Shown in pieces: positions 17,009 to 25,894 of a stretch of 64,000 bases of DNA (its first letter is position 1; every line of letters starts with the position of its first letter). Origin of the DNA: Arthrobacter sp. M4. GTDB taxonomy: Bacteria; Actinomycetota; Actinomycetes; Actinomycetales; Micrococcaceae. The stretch lies in the NCBI RefSeq assembly GCF_020251205.1, contig NZ_JAIWYX010000001.1:124001-188000 (forward strand), written 5' to 3'. Position numbers and translations under genes: made by a program. The notes below the pieces were generated by a model. The model ran no database searches. It saw only the letters and a list, made by a program, of their open reading frames with translations, and was not told the origin of the DNA.

Positions 17009-17653
17009 TTGATCAGTTTTCTTCGGGGCACAGTGGCGCACCTTGGATTGTCCACTGCCGTCATCGACCTAAACGGTGCAGGCATGAGCGTCTACGCCAC
17101 GCCCCAAACCCTGGCGCAACTCAGGACCGGCGAGGAAGCCAAGCTGTTTACTTCCTTGATAGTCCGCGAAGACTCGCTGACACTCTTTGGCTTTGCCACT
17201 GACGATGAACGCGAAGTTTTTGACGTGTTGTTGAGCGTCAGCGGTGTCGGGCCCAGGCTTGCCCTCGCCGTGCTGGCCGTCCACGATCCAGAGGCGGTCC
17301 GGGCGGCAGCCCATACGGGTGATGGAAAGGCATTCACCAAGGTGCCCGGCATCGGCCCCAAGGTAGCTGGCAGGATCGTCCTGGAATTGGCCGGCAAGCT
17401 CGTTCCGCACGGAACCGCACAGGGCTCGGCTCCGTCCGCTGTTGACCAAGCCGCCTGGAAGCCGCAGGTTGTTGCCGCAATGACCAGTCTGGGCTGGTCG
17501 GAGAAGGACGCATCGGGCAGCATCGACAAGGCCATGGCAGACTCGCCTAAAACAGCCGAGAGCGGCAACGTTGCGGACATTCTTCGCACCACCCTGCGTT
17601 GGCTAGGTCAGGATGGCGCCCGCAGCGGGGCCAGGGTAGGAAGCCGTGGCTGA
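17009..17653 (+). CDS. ruvA: Holliday junction branch migration protein RuvA
   Basis: DNA-binding subunit of the RuvAB branch-migration motor, 214 residues. The start is TTG at 17009 with AGGAG seven bases upstream, giving the normal N-terminus [13 protein letters not shown]. An OB-fold domain is followed by two helix-hairpin-helix motifs ([16 protein letters not shown] and [19 protein letters not shown]), then a linker and the C-terminal domain III that contacts RuvB ([16 protein letters not shown]). It overlaps ruvB by eight bases. Confidence 0.96.
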   Translation: MISFLRGTVAHLGLSTAVIDLNGAGMSVYATPQTLAQLRTGEEAKLFTSLIVREDSLTLFGFATDDEREVFDVLLSVSGVGPRLALAVLAVHDPEAVRAAAHTGDGKAFTKVPGIGPKVAGRIVLELAGKLVPHGTAQGSAPSAVDQAAWKPQVVAAMTSLGWSEKDASGSIDKAMADSPKTAESGNVADILRTTLRWLGQDGARSGARVGSRG

Positions 17654-18722
17654 GCAGTCGCTCGTCGCAGGGGGAGAGGAGCCGGAGGAGCGCGCCATTG
17701 AGGCGGCCCTTCGCCCTAAGAACCTGCATGACTTTGTGGGCCAGCATCGGGTCCGCAAACAATTGTCGCTGGTACTCGAGGCTTCGAGGATCCGGGGCCG
17801 CAGCGCTGACCACGTCCTGCTGTCCGGGCCGCCTGGACTTGGCAAGACCACTCTCGCCATGATCATCGCGGCAGAAATGAACGCCCCGTTGCGGATCAGC
17901 AGCGGCCCCGCGATCCAGCACGCCGGAGACCTTGCGGCTATCCTGTCCTCTCTGTCTGAGGGCGAAGTGCTGTTCCTCGACGAGATCCACAGGATGTCGC
18001 GACCCGCCGAAGAGATGCTTTACATGGCCATGGAGGATTTCAGGGTCGATATTGTCGTTGGCAAGGGGGCCGGTGCCACCGCCATTCCCCTGGAACTTCC
18101 GCCTTTTACGCTGGTTGGGGCCACGACGCGCGCCGGGCTTCTACCGGGGCCACTGAGGGACCGCTTTGGCTTCACCGGGCATTTGGAGTTCTATTCCGTA
18201 CCGGAGCTGGAGCTGGTGCTGCGCCGTTCCGCCGGCCTGCTTGACCTTAAGGTCAACTCCGCAGGTTTCACGGAAATAGCGGGTCGTTCCCGTGGCACTC
18301 CCCGTATTGCCAACCGGCTGCTAAGGCGTGTCCGGGACTGGGCGCTTGTTCACGGGATCGAGCAGATCGACGCCCGGTCCGCGTCGGCGGCCCTGGACAT
18401 GTATGAAGTCGATCAGCGCGGTCTGGACAGGTTGGACCGTTCAGTGCTGGACGCCTTGATCACCAAGTTCAACGGTGGTCCTGTGGGGTTGTCAACTCTT
18501 GCCATTGCTGTGGGCGAGGAACCAGAAACGGTTGAGACCGTGGCGGAGCCTTACCTAGTGCGTGAAGGGCTGCTAGGACGGACTCCGCGGGGGCGAATCG
18601 CCATGGCCGCCGCGTGGACACATTTGGGGTACGCAGTTCCTCCGGGACTGTTCGGCCAGGAGACCCTGGACCTGTTTGGCGAGGATGGAAACGAACCGGA
18701 GGCGGCCGACGTCGGGCGTTGA
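17646..18722 (+). CDS. ruvB: Holliday junction branch migration helicase RuvB
   Basis: AAA+ ATPase of 358 residues with Walker [10 protein letters not shown], Walker B LFLDEIHR, the sensor segment [20 protein letters not shown] and the C-terminal winged helix that grips DNA ([17 protein letters not shown]). The GTG start lies inside the last codons of ruvA, so the two are translationally coupled. A stem made of its last codons and the following bases probably ends the transcript before yajC. Confidence 0.97.
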   Translation: MAEQSLVAGGEEPEERAIEAALRPKNLHDFVGQHRVRKQLSLVLEASRIRGRSADHVLLSGPPGLGKTTLAMIIAAEMNAPLRISSGPAIQHAGDLAAILSSLSEGEVLFLDEIHRMSRPAEEMLYMAMEDFRVDIVVGKGAGATAIPLELPPFTLVGATTRAGLLPGPLRDRFGFTGHLEFYSVPELELVLRRSAGLLDLKVNSAGFTEIAGRSRGTPRIANRLLRRVRDWALVHGIEQIDARSASAALDMYEVDQRGLDRLDRSVLDALITKFNGGPVGLSTLAIAVGEEPETVETVAEPYLVREGLLGRTPRGRIAMAAAWTHLGYAVPPGLFGQETLDLFGEDGNEPEAADVGR

Positions 18723-18756
18723 CGGTTGGCCTGTAGGGCCGCCTTTTCATCTTTTC
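18700..18756 (+). terminator. Rho-independent terminator of ruvAB (probable)
   Basis: AGGCGGCC (18700-18707, in the last ruvB codons) can pair with GGCCGCCT (18737-18744), followed by a T-rich run (TTTTCATCTTTT). The loop is long, about 29 bases. Confidence 0.5.
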
Positions 18757-18942
18757 CCCAGCTTTTCCCTTTAGACTGGTATGACGCTCGGCACGTTCGA
18801 GTCTTTGTACCCATGCGCAGCCCCAGGGGACGGCACGTTCAGCGCGGCCGCCCTCGCAAGATCGCGCCGCCGGGTCGAAGGCGGCGCCGCTGCAACCAGC
18901 TCGCAAAGTACAAACTCGCAAGTTACAGAACGGAACTTCCCC

Positions 18943-19356
18943 TTGGATATCACCACGATCCTGCTCTTCGCCCTTCTGGCCGTCTTCGTCTTTATGATGT
19001 TTCGGCGAAACAGGAAGGCCCAGCAGCAGCAGGCTGAGATGCAGTCGAAGTTCGCACCCGGAGTGGATGTCATGACCAGCTTTGGGCTGTTCGGCCGAAT
19101 CATCTCCATTGACGAAGCCGAAAACAAGGTTGTCCTTGAATTGTCGCCGGGCAACCAGGCCACAGTGCACCGTCAGGCAGTGACCAAGGTTGTGGAACCT
19201 GCTGAGACTCCGGCGGTTCCGGACGACGCTTCGTCCCTGGCACCGGCCGATGAAACAGCTGCTCCCGAAGCCCAGGGCACCACCGAGCCGGCAACCGGCG
19301 AGACCCCTGAGGAGACAGCCAAGCGCCTCAACGACGAGGGCAAGAAGGACAACTAA
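18943..19356 (+). CDS. yajC: Preprotein translocase subunit YajC
   Basis: This 137-residue accessory of the SecDF complex has one N-terminal membrane helix (ILLFALLAVFVFMMFRR), a basic stretch, and the conserved core GVDVMTSFGLFGRIISIDE, then an acidic Ala/Pro/Glu-rich tail. I chose TTG at 18943 because the helix then starts right at the N-terminus, as in the family. The frame stays open to an ATG at 18781, but that extension of 54 residues (Cys, Gly and Arg rich) would put a hydrophilic segment before the helix. A -10-like TAGACT at 18772-18777 suggests a leader of about 160 bases. Confidence 0.88.
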   Translation: MDITTILLFALLAVFVFMMFRRNRKAQQQQAEMQSKFAPGVDVMTSFGLFGRIISIDEAENKVVLELSPGNQATVHRQAVTKVVEPAETPAVPDDASSLAPADETAAPEAQGTTEPATGETPEETAKRLNDEGKKDN

Positions 19357-19362
19357 GCCCAC

Positions 19363-19438
19363 GCCGGAAACCCCGGCCCGGCACCTTTTCCCCGCAACGG
19401 ATTCGCCGCCGTCGAGCGCAAAACCGCGCGACGGCGGC
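19363..19438 (+). other. Hairpins between yajC and secD
   Basis: Two stem-loops lie in the 109-base gap. The first is GCCGG (19363-19367) with CCGGC (19373-19377). The second is a strong one of 13 bp with one bulged A: GCCGCCGTCG-A-GCGC (19405-19419) pairs with GCGCGACGGCGGC (19426-19438). No T-tract follows, so processing, mRNA stability or partial attenuation is more likely than full termination. Confidence 0.5.
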
Positions 19439-19465
19439 TGTTCCGCCTCACGAGAAAGACCAACC

Positions 19466-21217
19466 ATGGCACGAACCGGCCCTAAGAACTCTGGGCGCAG
19501 AGTACTGATCTGGCTTGGCGCAATCTTCGTTGTACTCACAGGCGTCCTGGCAGGTGGCGTCTTCTCCGGACACGCCAACTGGGCACCAAAGCTCGCACTC
19601 GACCTGGAGGGCGGTACCCAGATGATCCTGGCGCCACGGGTCGAGGGCGCGTCGGAAATCAACGAGCAACAGCTCAACCAGGCAGTAGCCATCATCCGAC
19701 AGCGTGTAGACGGTTCCGGTGTTGCAGAGGCGGAAATCAGCACGCAGTCCGGCCGGAACGTCGTAGTCAGCCTTCCGGGGACCCCATCCTCCGAAACGCG
19801 TGCCCTGATCCAGGCATCGGCGGACATGAACTTCCGTCCGGTGATTGTTGCTGCCGATGGGGCAGCGGTTCCGGCAGAGTCCCGCACGCCCGAGGAGCAG
19901 CTTCCCAAGCCGACTGCTGCACCCACCAATGCCAGTGACACCAACTGGGTGACGGCGGACATTTACAAGCAGTTCGAAGCGTTGGATTGCAGCAAGCTCG
20001 GGGACCGGAGCCAGCGCTCGGACCCGGCCAAGCCACTGGTTACGTGTGAGCCGGCCACCGCTGATGCACCGGCAGTCAAGTACATCCTTGGGCCCGTCGA
20101 GGTCAAAGGCCAGGACATCGCGTCTTCGTCCTTCGACCCAGTCCAGGGCGCACAGGGGTCGGTCACCAACGCGTGGGGCGTCACCATCACCTTCAACTCC
20201 TCCGCCACAGGAAAGTTCAAGGAAGTTACTGAGCGGCTCCACGGCTTCTATACGGCAGCACAGGCCCAGGGCACCAACGACCCCAAGTCGCAGTTCGCCA
20301 TCGTCCTGGATGACAAGGTCATCTCGGCGCCGCGTGCGCTGGCGGTCATCACAGACGGCCGCCCGCAGATCACGGGCAACTTCACGCAACAGTCGGCCAA
20401 GGCCCTGTCAGAGCAACTGCGTTACGGCGCCCTTCCCATCAGCTTCGAAATCCAATCGGAAGAGCAGATCTCGGCCACGCTCGGTGGAGACCAGCTCCGC
20501 ATGGGTCTGCTGGCCGGCATGATCGGCCTGCTGCTGGTTGTGGTCTACTCGCTGTTCCAATACCGGGCGCTGGGCTTTGTCACCATTGCCTCGCTGGTAG
20601 TTGCAGGTGGTCTCACATATCTGGCCATCGCCATCCTGGGCTGGACCGAGAACTATCGGCTTTCCCTGGCTGGTGTCGCCGGTCTGATTGTGGCCATCGG
20701 TCAAACGGCTGACTCGTTCATCGTGTACTTCGAGCGCATCCGTGATGAACTCCGCGAAGGTCGCGGCCTGGTCTCCGCCGTCGAAAACGGCTGGAAGCGG
20801 GCAAAGCGAACAGTCCTTGCCTCCAAGGCAGTCAACCTGCTGGCCGCCCTTGTCCTCTATTTCGTCGCCGTTGGAAACGTGCGGGGCTTCGCGTTCACGC
20901 TGGGCCTGACTGCGGTGGCTGACCTCATTGTGGTCTTTATGTTCACCCACCCAACCCTGCAGGTGCTTGCACGGACAAGGTTCTTCGGTGAGGGCCACCG
21001 GTTCTCGGGCCTCGACCCCAAGCGCCTTGGTGCCATCCCGCTTTACCGCGGGGCCGGGCGACTGCGGACGCCGGATGAAAAGCCGGTTGCAGTCCGTGGA
21101 CGCAACAGTGGTGCTGCCGCAGAGGCGGCCCGCCGCATGACGATCGCCGAACGCAGGCTCGCCGAAAAACAGGGACAGCTCACGGGCACGTCCAACGGGG
21201 CCAAGGAGAACAAGTAG
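19466..21217 (+). CDS. secD: Protein translocase subunit SecD
   Basis: Membrane subunit of the SecDF complex, which uses the proton gradient to help pull preproteins out of the SecYEG channel. The ATG at 19466 gives 583 residues. The first membrane helix is RVLIWLGAIFVVLTGVLAGG, followed by the conserved ALDLEGGTQMIL, a large extracytoplasmic domain, and helices 2-6 from about residue 345 (MGLLAGMIGLLLVVVYSLFQ), with GLIVAIGQTADSFIVYFERI matching the RND-type core. The extracytoplasmic domain has an actinobacterial insert rich in Ala, Pro and Asp. Longer frames upstream overlap yajC and are not credible. Confidence 0.95.
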   Translation: MARTGPKNSGRRVLIWLGAIFVVLTGVLAGGVFSGHANWAPKLALDLEGGTQMILAPRVEGASEINEQQLNQAVAIIRQRVDGSGVAEAEISTQSGRNVVVSLPGTPSSETRALIQASADMNFRPVIVAADGAAVPAESRTPEEQLPKPTAAPTNASDTNWVTADIYKQFEALDCSKLGDRSQRSDPAKPLVTCEPATADAPAVKYILGPVEVKGQDIASSSFDPVQGAQGSVTNAWGVTITFNSSATGKFKEVTERLHGFYTAAQAQGTNDPKSQFAIVLDDKVISAPRALAVITDGRPQITGNFTQQSAKALSEQLRYGALPISFEIQSEEQISATLGGDQLRMGLLAGMIGLLLVVVYSLFQYRALGFVTIASLVVAGGLTYLAIAILGWTENYRLSLAGVAGLIVAIGQTADSFIVYFERIRDELREGRGLVSAVENGWKRAKRTVLASKAVNLLAALVLYFVAVGNVRGFAFTLGLTAVADLIVVFMFTHPTLQVLARTRFFGEGHRFSGLDPKRLGAIPLYRGAGRLRTPDEKPVAVRGRNSGAAAEAARRMTIAERRLAEKQGQLTGTSNGAKENK

Positions 21218-22270
21218 ATGATCAGCTTCGCGACATTCGGCAACGAACTTTACACAGGCAAACGCTCGTATGACTTTGTTGGCGCCAAGAAGATCTGGTT
21301 CCTCATCGCTGGCGCCGCCGTTTTGCTGTCGATTCTGCTCCCCCTTGTGAAGGGCGGTTTCAACCTCGGCATCGAGTTCCGGGGCGGCTCCGAATTCACC
21401 GTATCCAACGTCAAGACCGTGGATGCCGGCCTTGGCGAGAAAGCCGTTCACGATGTTGTCCCCGGATCTGTTCCGAGGGTCGCCAACGTGGCAGGCGACA
21501 CCATGCGTATCCAGACGGACAAGCTCAGCGACGATGAGACCGTCAAGATCAAGGCTGGCCTGGCGGGTGCCTATGGTGTCACCGACAATGAGGTGACGTC
21601 CGCGTTCGTTGGCCCTACCTGGGGACAGGACGTCACCAAGCAAGCGCTGATCGGCCTCGCTATTTTCGTGGGACTTGCGGCGGTGCTCATGGCCCTGTAT
21701 TTCCGGACGTGGAAAATGTCCCTTTCCGCCATCGGGGGCATGGTGGTCACCATGTTCACGACCGCGGGCGTTTATTCACTCAGTGATTTTGAGGTCACAC
21801 CGTCAGCGATCATCGGCTTCCTCACCGTGTTGAGCTACTCGCTCTATGACACGGTGGTGGTGTTCGACAAAATCCGGGAGAACACAGCGGACATCTCATC
21901 CTCCACACGCCGGACCTTTGGCGAGGAAGTCAATCTCGCGGTTAACCAAACGTTGGTCCGCTCGATCAACACCATGATGGTGGCTGTGCTTCCGGTCGCC
22001 GCGATCCTGTTCATCGGGGCCGGGCTGCTAGGTGCCGGTACCCTTCGGGATCTCTCTTTGGCGCTCTTCGTCGGTATCCTCATCGGAACGGCGGCCACGA
22101 TTTTTGTGGCAGCACCTATGTACGCCTGGCTCCGACAGGGTGAACCAGAGCTTATTAAGCAGGCGAAGAAGGTGGCCCAGCGGCGCGAGTCCGCACGTTC
22201 GGAGGCTGCCTCCACTGCGGGCAATCCGACCAAGTCCGGGCAGCCGGCCACAGGAGCCGCAAAGGCATAG
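21218..22270 (+). CDS. secF: Protein translocase subunit SecF
   Basis: Second subunit of SecDF, 350 residues, whose ATG directly follows the secD stop. An AAGGAG lies about nine bases upstream inside secD. The first helix (IWFLIAGAAVLLSILLPLV) is followed by NLGIEFRGGSEF. The RND-like core carries SAIIGFLTVLSYSLYDTVVVFDKIRENT, with the functionally important Asp, and five further helices. The C-terminal tail is basic and cytoplasmic. A strong hairpin follows 16 bases after the stop. Confidence 0.96.
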   Translation: MISFATFGNELYTGKRSYDFVGAKKIWFLIAGAAVLLSILLPLVKGGFNLGIEFRGGSEFTVSNVKTVDAGLGEKAVHDVVPGSVPRVANVAGDTMRIQTDKLSDDETVKIKAGLAGAYGVTDNEVTSAFVGPTWGQDVTKQALIGLAIFVGLAAVLMALYFRTWKMSLSAIGGMVVTMFTTAGVYSLSDFEVTPSAIIGFLTVLSYSLYDTVVVFDKIRENTADISSSTRRTFGEEVNLAVNQTLVRSINTMMVAVLPVAAILFIGAGLLGAGTLRDLSLALFVGILIGTAATIFVAAPMYAWLRQGEPELIKQAKKVAQRRESARSEAASTAGNPTKSGQPATGAAKA

Positions 22271-22285
22271 ATTCAACTCTTCGGC

Positions 22286-22328
22286 CCAGAGGGACCGGCA
22301 GACGCCACAGCGCCTGCCGGTCCTCTGG
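22286..22328 (+). terminator. Terminator of yajC-secDF
   Basis: CCAGAGGGACCGGCAG pairs with CTGCCGGTCCTCTGG: 15 bp with one bulged G and a loop of about 12 bases. It lacks a clear T-tract but closes the secDF unit ahead of the rel promoter region. Confidence 0.65.
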
Positions 22329-22434
22329 CGTTAACCCGTAGCCACTCGTCAGGCGTCATCTGGTCTCCGTTTGCAGAGGTCTCCCGCACCGGGAATAGAC
22401 TTGAAGAATTAAGTCAGTGGTGAGGGGTGCATCT

Positions 22435-24828
22435 GTGGAAGAACGTACGACGTCGGCCCCGCCAGCAGGCGGTGAAGGCAGCATTGGGCCAAAGCCCAGT
22501 GCTGGCTCAGTGTTGCCGGCGAGGACCTCCGCGGGTGTGCCCATTGACAGCCCCGGTGCGCGGCCAACGTTCCCCGGACGCCGCGAACGAACGCGTTCCC
22601 GCCTCGCCCGACTGACGGGCAGGGGAGTCGGCACCTATTCGCCCATCTTGGAACCCCTTCTGCGGACCGTGCGGGCGAATAACCCAAAGGAAGACTTCGA
22701 CCTCATCCAGCGGGCCTTCACCGTCGCTGAGCGAAGCCACCAAGGGCAGAAGCGCAAGAGCGGCGACCCGTACATTACACATCCTGTGGCCGTGGCCACG
22801 ATCCTGGCGGAATTGGGCATGACGGGAACCACGCTGGCCGCGGCCCTGTTGCACGACACCGTGGAAGACACCCCCTACACACTGGATAACTTGACCGCCG
22901 ACTTTGGTCCGGAAGTTGCCATGCTGGTGGACGGCGTCACCAAGCTCGATAAGGTCCAATTCGGGGAAGCGGCCCAATCCGAAACTGTCCGCAAGATGGT
23001 CGTGGCCATGGCCAAGGACATCCGGGTCCTGATGATCAAGCTCGCGGACCGTTTGCACAACGCGCGTACCTGGCGTTTTGTTTCAGCTGAATCTTCGGCC
23101 CGCAAGGCACGCGAAACCCTGGAAATCTTCGCCCCGTTGGCACACCGCTTGGGTATGAACACCATCAAGTGGGAACTCGAGGACCTTTCCTTCGCCGCGC
23201 TCTACCCGAAGGTGTACGAGGAAATCGTCCGGATGGTCAGTGATCGCACGCCGGAGCGTGAAAAGAGCCTCGCGGTGATCCGCGACCAGATCACCGAAGA
23301 TCTTCGCGGCGCACGAATCAAGGCGACCATCACGGGCAGGCCCAAGCATTACTACTCGATCTACCAGAAGATGATTGTCCGGGACAAAGACTTCGACGAC
23401 ATCAATGACCTGATGGGCGTGCGGGTCCTGGTGGACACGGTCCGTGACTGCTATGCGGCTCTTGGCACACTGCATGCACGGTGGAACCCCCTGCCGGGGC
23501 GGTTCAAGGACTACATCGCCATGCCGAAGTTCAACATGTACCAGTCCCTGCACACCACAGTGATTGGGCCTGGCGGAAAACCGGTTGAGATCCAGATCCG
23601 GACGCACGAGATGCACCGTAGGGCCGAGTACGGTGTTGCCGCGCACTGGAAGTACAAAGACCAGCCGAACCGCACTGCCGTAGGGCCTGGAAGCCCCCGC
23701 GACGGGGACATGGGCTGGCTGCGCTCCTTGGTGGACTGGCAGCAGGAAACGTCCGATCCGGGTGAATTCCTGGATTCGCTTCGTTTCGAGATTAACGCCC
23801 GGGAGGTGTTCGTCTTCACGCCGAAGGGCGAAGTGATGGCCCTTCCCGCCGGCTCGACTCCCGTGGACTTCGCGTACGCCGTACACACGGAGGTGGGTCA
23901 CCGGACCATCGGCGCCAGGGTAAACGGCAAGCTCGTTCCGCTCAACAGCGAACTCAACCACGGTGACTGGGTTGAGATTTTCACATCGAAGGCTGAGGGT
24001 GCCGGTCCAAGCCAAGATTGGCAGCACTTCGTCAAAAGCGCGCGGGCCAGAAACAAGATCCGTCAATGGTTCAGCAAGGAACGCCGCGAGGAAGCCATCG
24101 AGCGTGGCAAGGACCTGCTGACACGTTCCATGCGGAAACAGAACCTGCCGCTGCAGCGCCTGATGACACATGACGCCCTGACGGCCGTAGCTGAAGAGCT
24201 GCACTACACAGATATCTCGGGCCTCTACGCAGGCGTCGGCGACGGCCATACCTCCGCCCAGGCGGTTATGGAAAGGCTGATGGACCAGCTCGGCGGCAAG
24301 GAAGCGCCGGACGAGGACCTGGACGAAGTCAGCATTCCGTCACAGCTTGCCAAGGTTCGGTATTCCGATTCGGGTGTCATCGTGCGTGGTGTCGGCGATG
24401 TGCTGGTGAAGCTGGCCCGTTGCTGCACTCCCGTGCCGCCGGACGCCATCCTAGGCTTCGTGACCCGCGGCTCAGGCGTTTCCGTTCACCGCACGGACTG
24501 TACCAACGTCGCCGATCTCCGTGACCAGCCGGATCGCATTGTTGACGTTGAGTGGGCGCCAACCCAGTCCAGTGTCTTCCTCGTGGAGATCCAGGTGGAG
24601 GCACTCGACCGTAAGTCCCTGCTGTCTGATGTGACCCGTGTTTTGTCCGAGAACCATGTGAACATTCTTGCGGCGAGCGTGCACACATCCAGCGACCGCG
24701 TGGCCATGTCCAAGTTTGCCTTCGAGATGGGCGACCCCAAGTACCTGAGCCACGTCCTGAGCGCCGTGAGGCGCATCGACGGGGTGTTTGACGTCTACCG
24801 CACAACAGGAAACCGCAGGCGCGGCTAG
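22435..24828 (+). CDS. relA: Bifunctional (p)ppGpp synthetase/hydrolase Rel
   Basis: Stringent-response enzyme that makes and breaks (p)ppGpp. The GTG at 22435 has AGGGG seven bases upstream and gives 797 residues; a GTG at 22417 is possible but lacks a ribosome site. The HD hydrolase domain is intact ([12 protein letters not shown]). The synthetase domain has [11 protein letters not shown], the RxKD type found in bifunctional enzymes, and YQSLHTTV with EIQIRT. TGS ([14 protein letters not shown]), the Cys-containing zinc-finger-like region ([11 protein letters not shown]) and a C-terminal ACT domain ([20 protein letters not shown]) follow. A -10-like TAGACT sits at 22396-22401. The N-terminal 60 residues are variable and probably disordered. 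Confidence 0.96.
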   Translation: MEERTTSAPPAGGEGSIGPKPSAGSVLPARTSAGVPIDSPGARPTFPGRRERTRSRLARLTGRGVGTYSPILEPLLRTVRANNPKEDFDLIQRAFTVAERSHQGQKRKSGDPYITHPVAVATILAELGMTGTTLAAALLHDTVEDTPYTLDNLTADFGPEVAMLVDGVTKLDKVQFGEAAQSETVRKMVVAMAKDIRVLMIKLADRLHNARTWRFVSAESSARKARETLEIFAPLAHRLGMNTIKWELEDLSFAALYPKVYEEIVRMVSDRTPEREKSLAVIRDQITEDLRGARIKATITGRPKHYYSIYQKMIVRDKDFDDINDLMGVRVLVDTVRDCYAALGTLHARWNPLPGRFKDYIAMPKFNMYQSLHTTVIGPGGKPVEIQIRTHEMHRRAEYGVAAHWKYKDQPNRTAVGPGSPRDGDMGWLRSLVDWQQETSDPGEFLDSLRFEINAREVFVFTPKGEVMALPAGSTPVDFAYAVHTEVGHRTIGARVNGKLVPLNSELNHGDWVEIFTSKAEGAGPSQDWQHFVKSARARNKIRQWFSKERREEAIERGKDLLTRSMRKQNLPLQRLMTHDALTAVAEELHYTDISGLYAGVGDGHTSAQAVMERLMDQLGGKEAPDEDLDEVSIPSQLAKVRYSDSGVIVRGVGDVLVKLARCCTPVPPDAILGFVTRGSGVSVHRTDCTNVADLRDQPDRIVDVEWAPTQSSVFLVEIQVEALDRKSLLSDVTRVLSENHVNILAASVHTSSDRVAMSKFAFEMGDPKYLSHVLSAVRRIDGVFDVYRTTGNRRRG

Positions 24829-24843
24829 TTGCCGCTGCGCCGC

Positions 24844-25803
24844 CTAGGTTTCGGCTTGGGATTCGGTGGCCATCTCTTCGTCAAGGGCGCGCAGGAGAGC
24901 CAGCGCCGCCTTCTTATGAGGGACCCTTGGGACAGCGTCTACGGCAAGGGCAACAAGGCGAAGCTTTACTCCCAGCTCGCGGCGCACAACCAAGCTGCGG
25001 AGCGCCGGCACCGCCCGCTCGGCTGGGACGTTCAGCGAGATGTCCACGGCGGTGCGCAAAGGACTAGTCACCATAATGCCGCCCATGCTATGGACGTCCA
25101 TGGGACCAAGCCTGACCTCATGCAGCGTGCAACCGCGTGTGGAACGAAGGCTCGAAATCCTGTGCCTGGCGTCAACCAAAAGTGCTAAGCGGTCCGGTTC
25201 CGGTGCACAGCCATAAATCCAAGCCGCCGTCAGCCTGCCCGCCACCACCTTCTGCCGCGCGAAGCGCGGTACGCAGATGGCAGCTGCCCTTGCCCTGAGA
25301 CGCGGGGTGACTGCTGATCCGGGATGCACGTATCCCTGTTGGTAGAGCTGACGAAGGACACCGTCCAATGCCATGCCCTGAAGCTCCGGCCAGCTGAACA
25401 TAGGCCCCGGTGCGTACAGCTCAAGCGCCTGGTCCAGGGGAAGCTCCGCGAAACCGCTGTTGCCACCGGTGTCACGGTTCCGGGACTGAGTGACTACCCG
25501 GAAGGGCGACGCCGACGTGGATGACGCGGCAACTCTGGAAGGCACAACCGGACTGGGCGAGGTTGAAATAGCCGGGGCGGTCAAGTTTGCCGGGCCCGTC
25601 AGACTTCGCCGGGTGACGGGATTTCGCGGGGTGACGGGATTTCGCGGGGGGCCGGGATTTCGCGCCGTCAGGTCTGTCCCGACGGGTACTGGCGTTGAGA
25701 GGGCCGAGCTGACGGTCCGCAGGCTTCCCACCCGCAGGCTCGGGGATGGGCCGGTTCCGGCGTATCTGTGACCTGTTGGATGGAGGGAAGGCTCACGATT
25801 CAT
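24844..25803 (-). CDS. AbiEi-like antitoxin-family / winged-helix protein with repeat-bearing extension
   Basis: This 319-residue protein falls into two parts. Residues 1-115 are low complexity, rich in Pro, Ser, Thr and Arg, and include hexapeptide repeats PRNPVT. From about 130 on, a winged-helix-like start (MFSWPELQGMALDGVLRQLY) leads into a domain with LTAAWIYGCAPEPDRLALLVD and MVTSPLRTAVDISLNVP. This layout is seen in actinobacterial proteins annotated as type IV toxin-antitoxin AbiEi family. No AbiEii nucleotidyltransferase toxin lies nearby, so it is an orphan, perhaps a regulator. I found no ATG or GTG that would yield a short form keeping the helix-turn-helix. It converges on rel with a gap of 15 bases. 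Confidence 0.6.
   Translation of the reverse strand: MNREPSLHPTGHRYAGTGPSPSLRVGSLRTVSSALSTPVPVGTDLTARNPGPPRNPVTPRNPVTRRSLTGPANLTAPAISTSPSPVVPSRVAASSTSASPFRVVTQSRNRDTGGNSGFAELPLDQALELYAPGPMFSWPELQGMALDGVLRQLYQQGYVHPGSAVTPRLRARAAAICVPRFARQKVVAGRLTAAWIYGCAPEPDRLALLVDARHRISSLRSTRGCTLHEVRLGPMDVHSMGGIMVTSPLRTAVDISLNVPAERAVPALRSLVVRRELGVKLRLVALAVDAVPRVPHKKAALALLRALDEEMATESQAET
25612..25665. repeat. Three tandem 18-bp repeats in the AbiEi-like gene
   Basis: Units at 25612-25629 and 25630-25647 are identical (GGTGACGGGATTTCGCGG), and 25648-25665 differs at four positions. They are in frame and encode hexapeptides ARNPGP, PRNPVT and PRNPVT on the minus strand. The copy number could vary by replication slippage without breaking the frame. 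Confidence 0.9.
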
Positions 25804-25836
25804 TCAGCAATCATGTCGGCTGGCGCCGAAGACGGC

Positions 25837-25883
25837 ACAGGCCCCGGAACCGCTATGTGGAAAACGGCGGATCCGGGGCCTGT
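25837..25883 (-). terminator. Terminator of the DUF349 gene
   Basis: Perfect 11-bp arms (CCGGGGCCTGT and ACAGGCCCCGG) flank a loop of 25 bases that can itself pair (CCGC with GCGG). It lies 12 bases after the DUF349 stop on the minus strand and before the start of the AbiEi-like gene, so it separates the two. Confidence 0.7.
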
Positions 25884-25894
25884 CGCAGGCTAGG

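Noticed and set aside
18781..18942. In-frame extension of yajC as an export-sensing arrest peptide
   Set aside because: It has no stop before yajC, no signal or membrane segment of its own, and none of the RAPP/RAGP/RAPG-type arrest motifs.
22417..22434. Earlier GTG start for rel
   Set aside because: No ribosome site precedes it, whereas GTG at 22435 has AGGGG at a good distance. It would add only six residues.
25612..25665. CRISPR-like repeats
   Set aside because: The units are contiguous 18-mers without spacers and encode an in-frame peptide repeat. The repeats at 47764 and 62237 also lack spacers.
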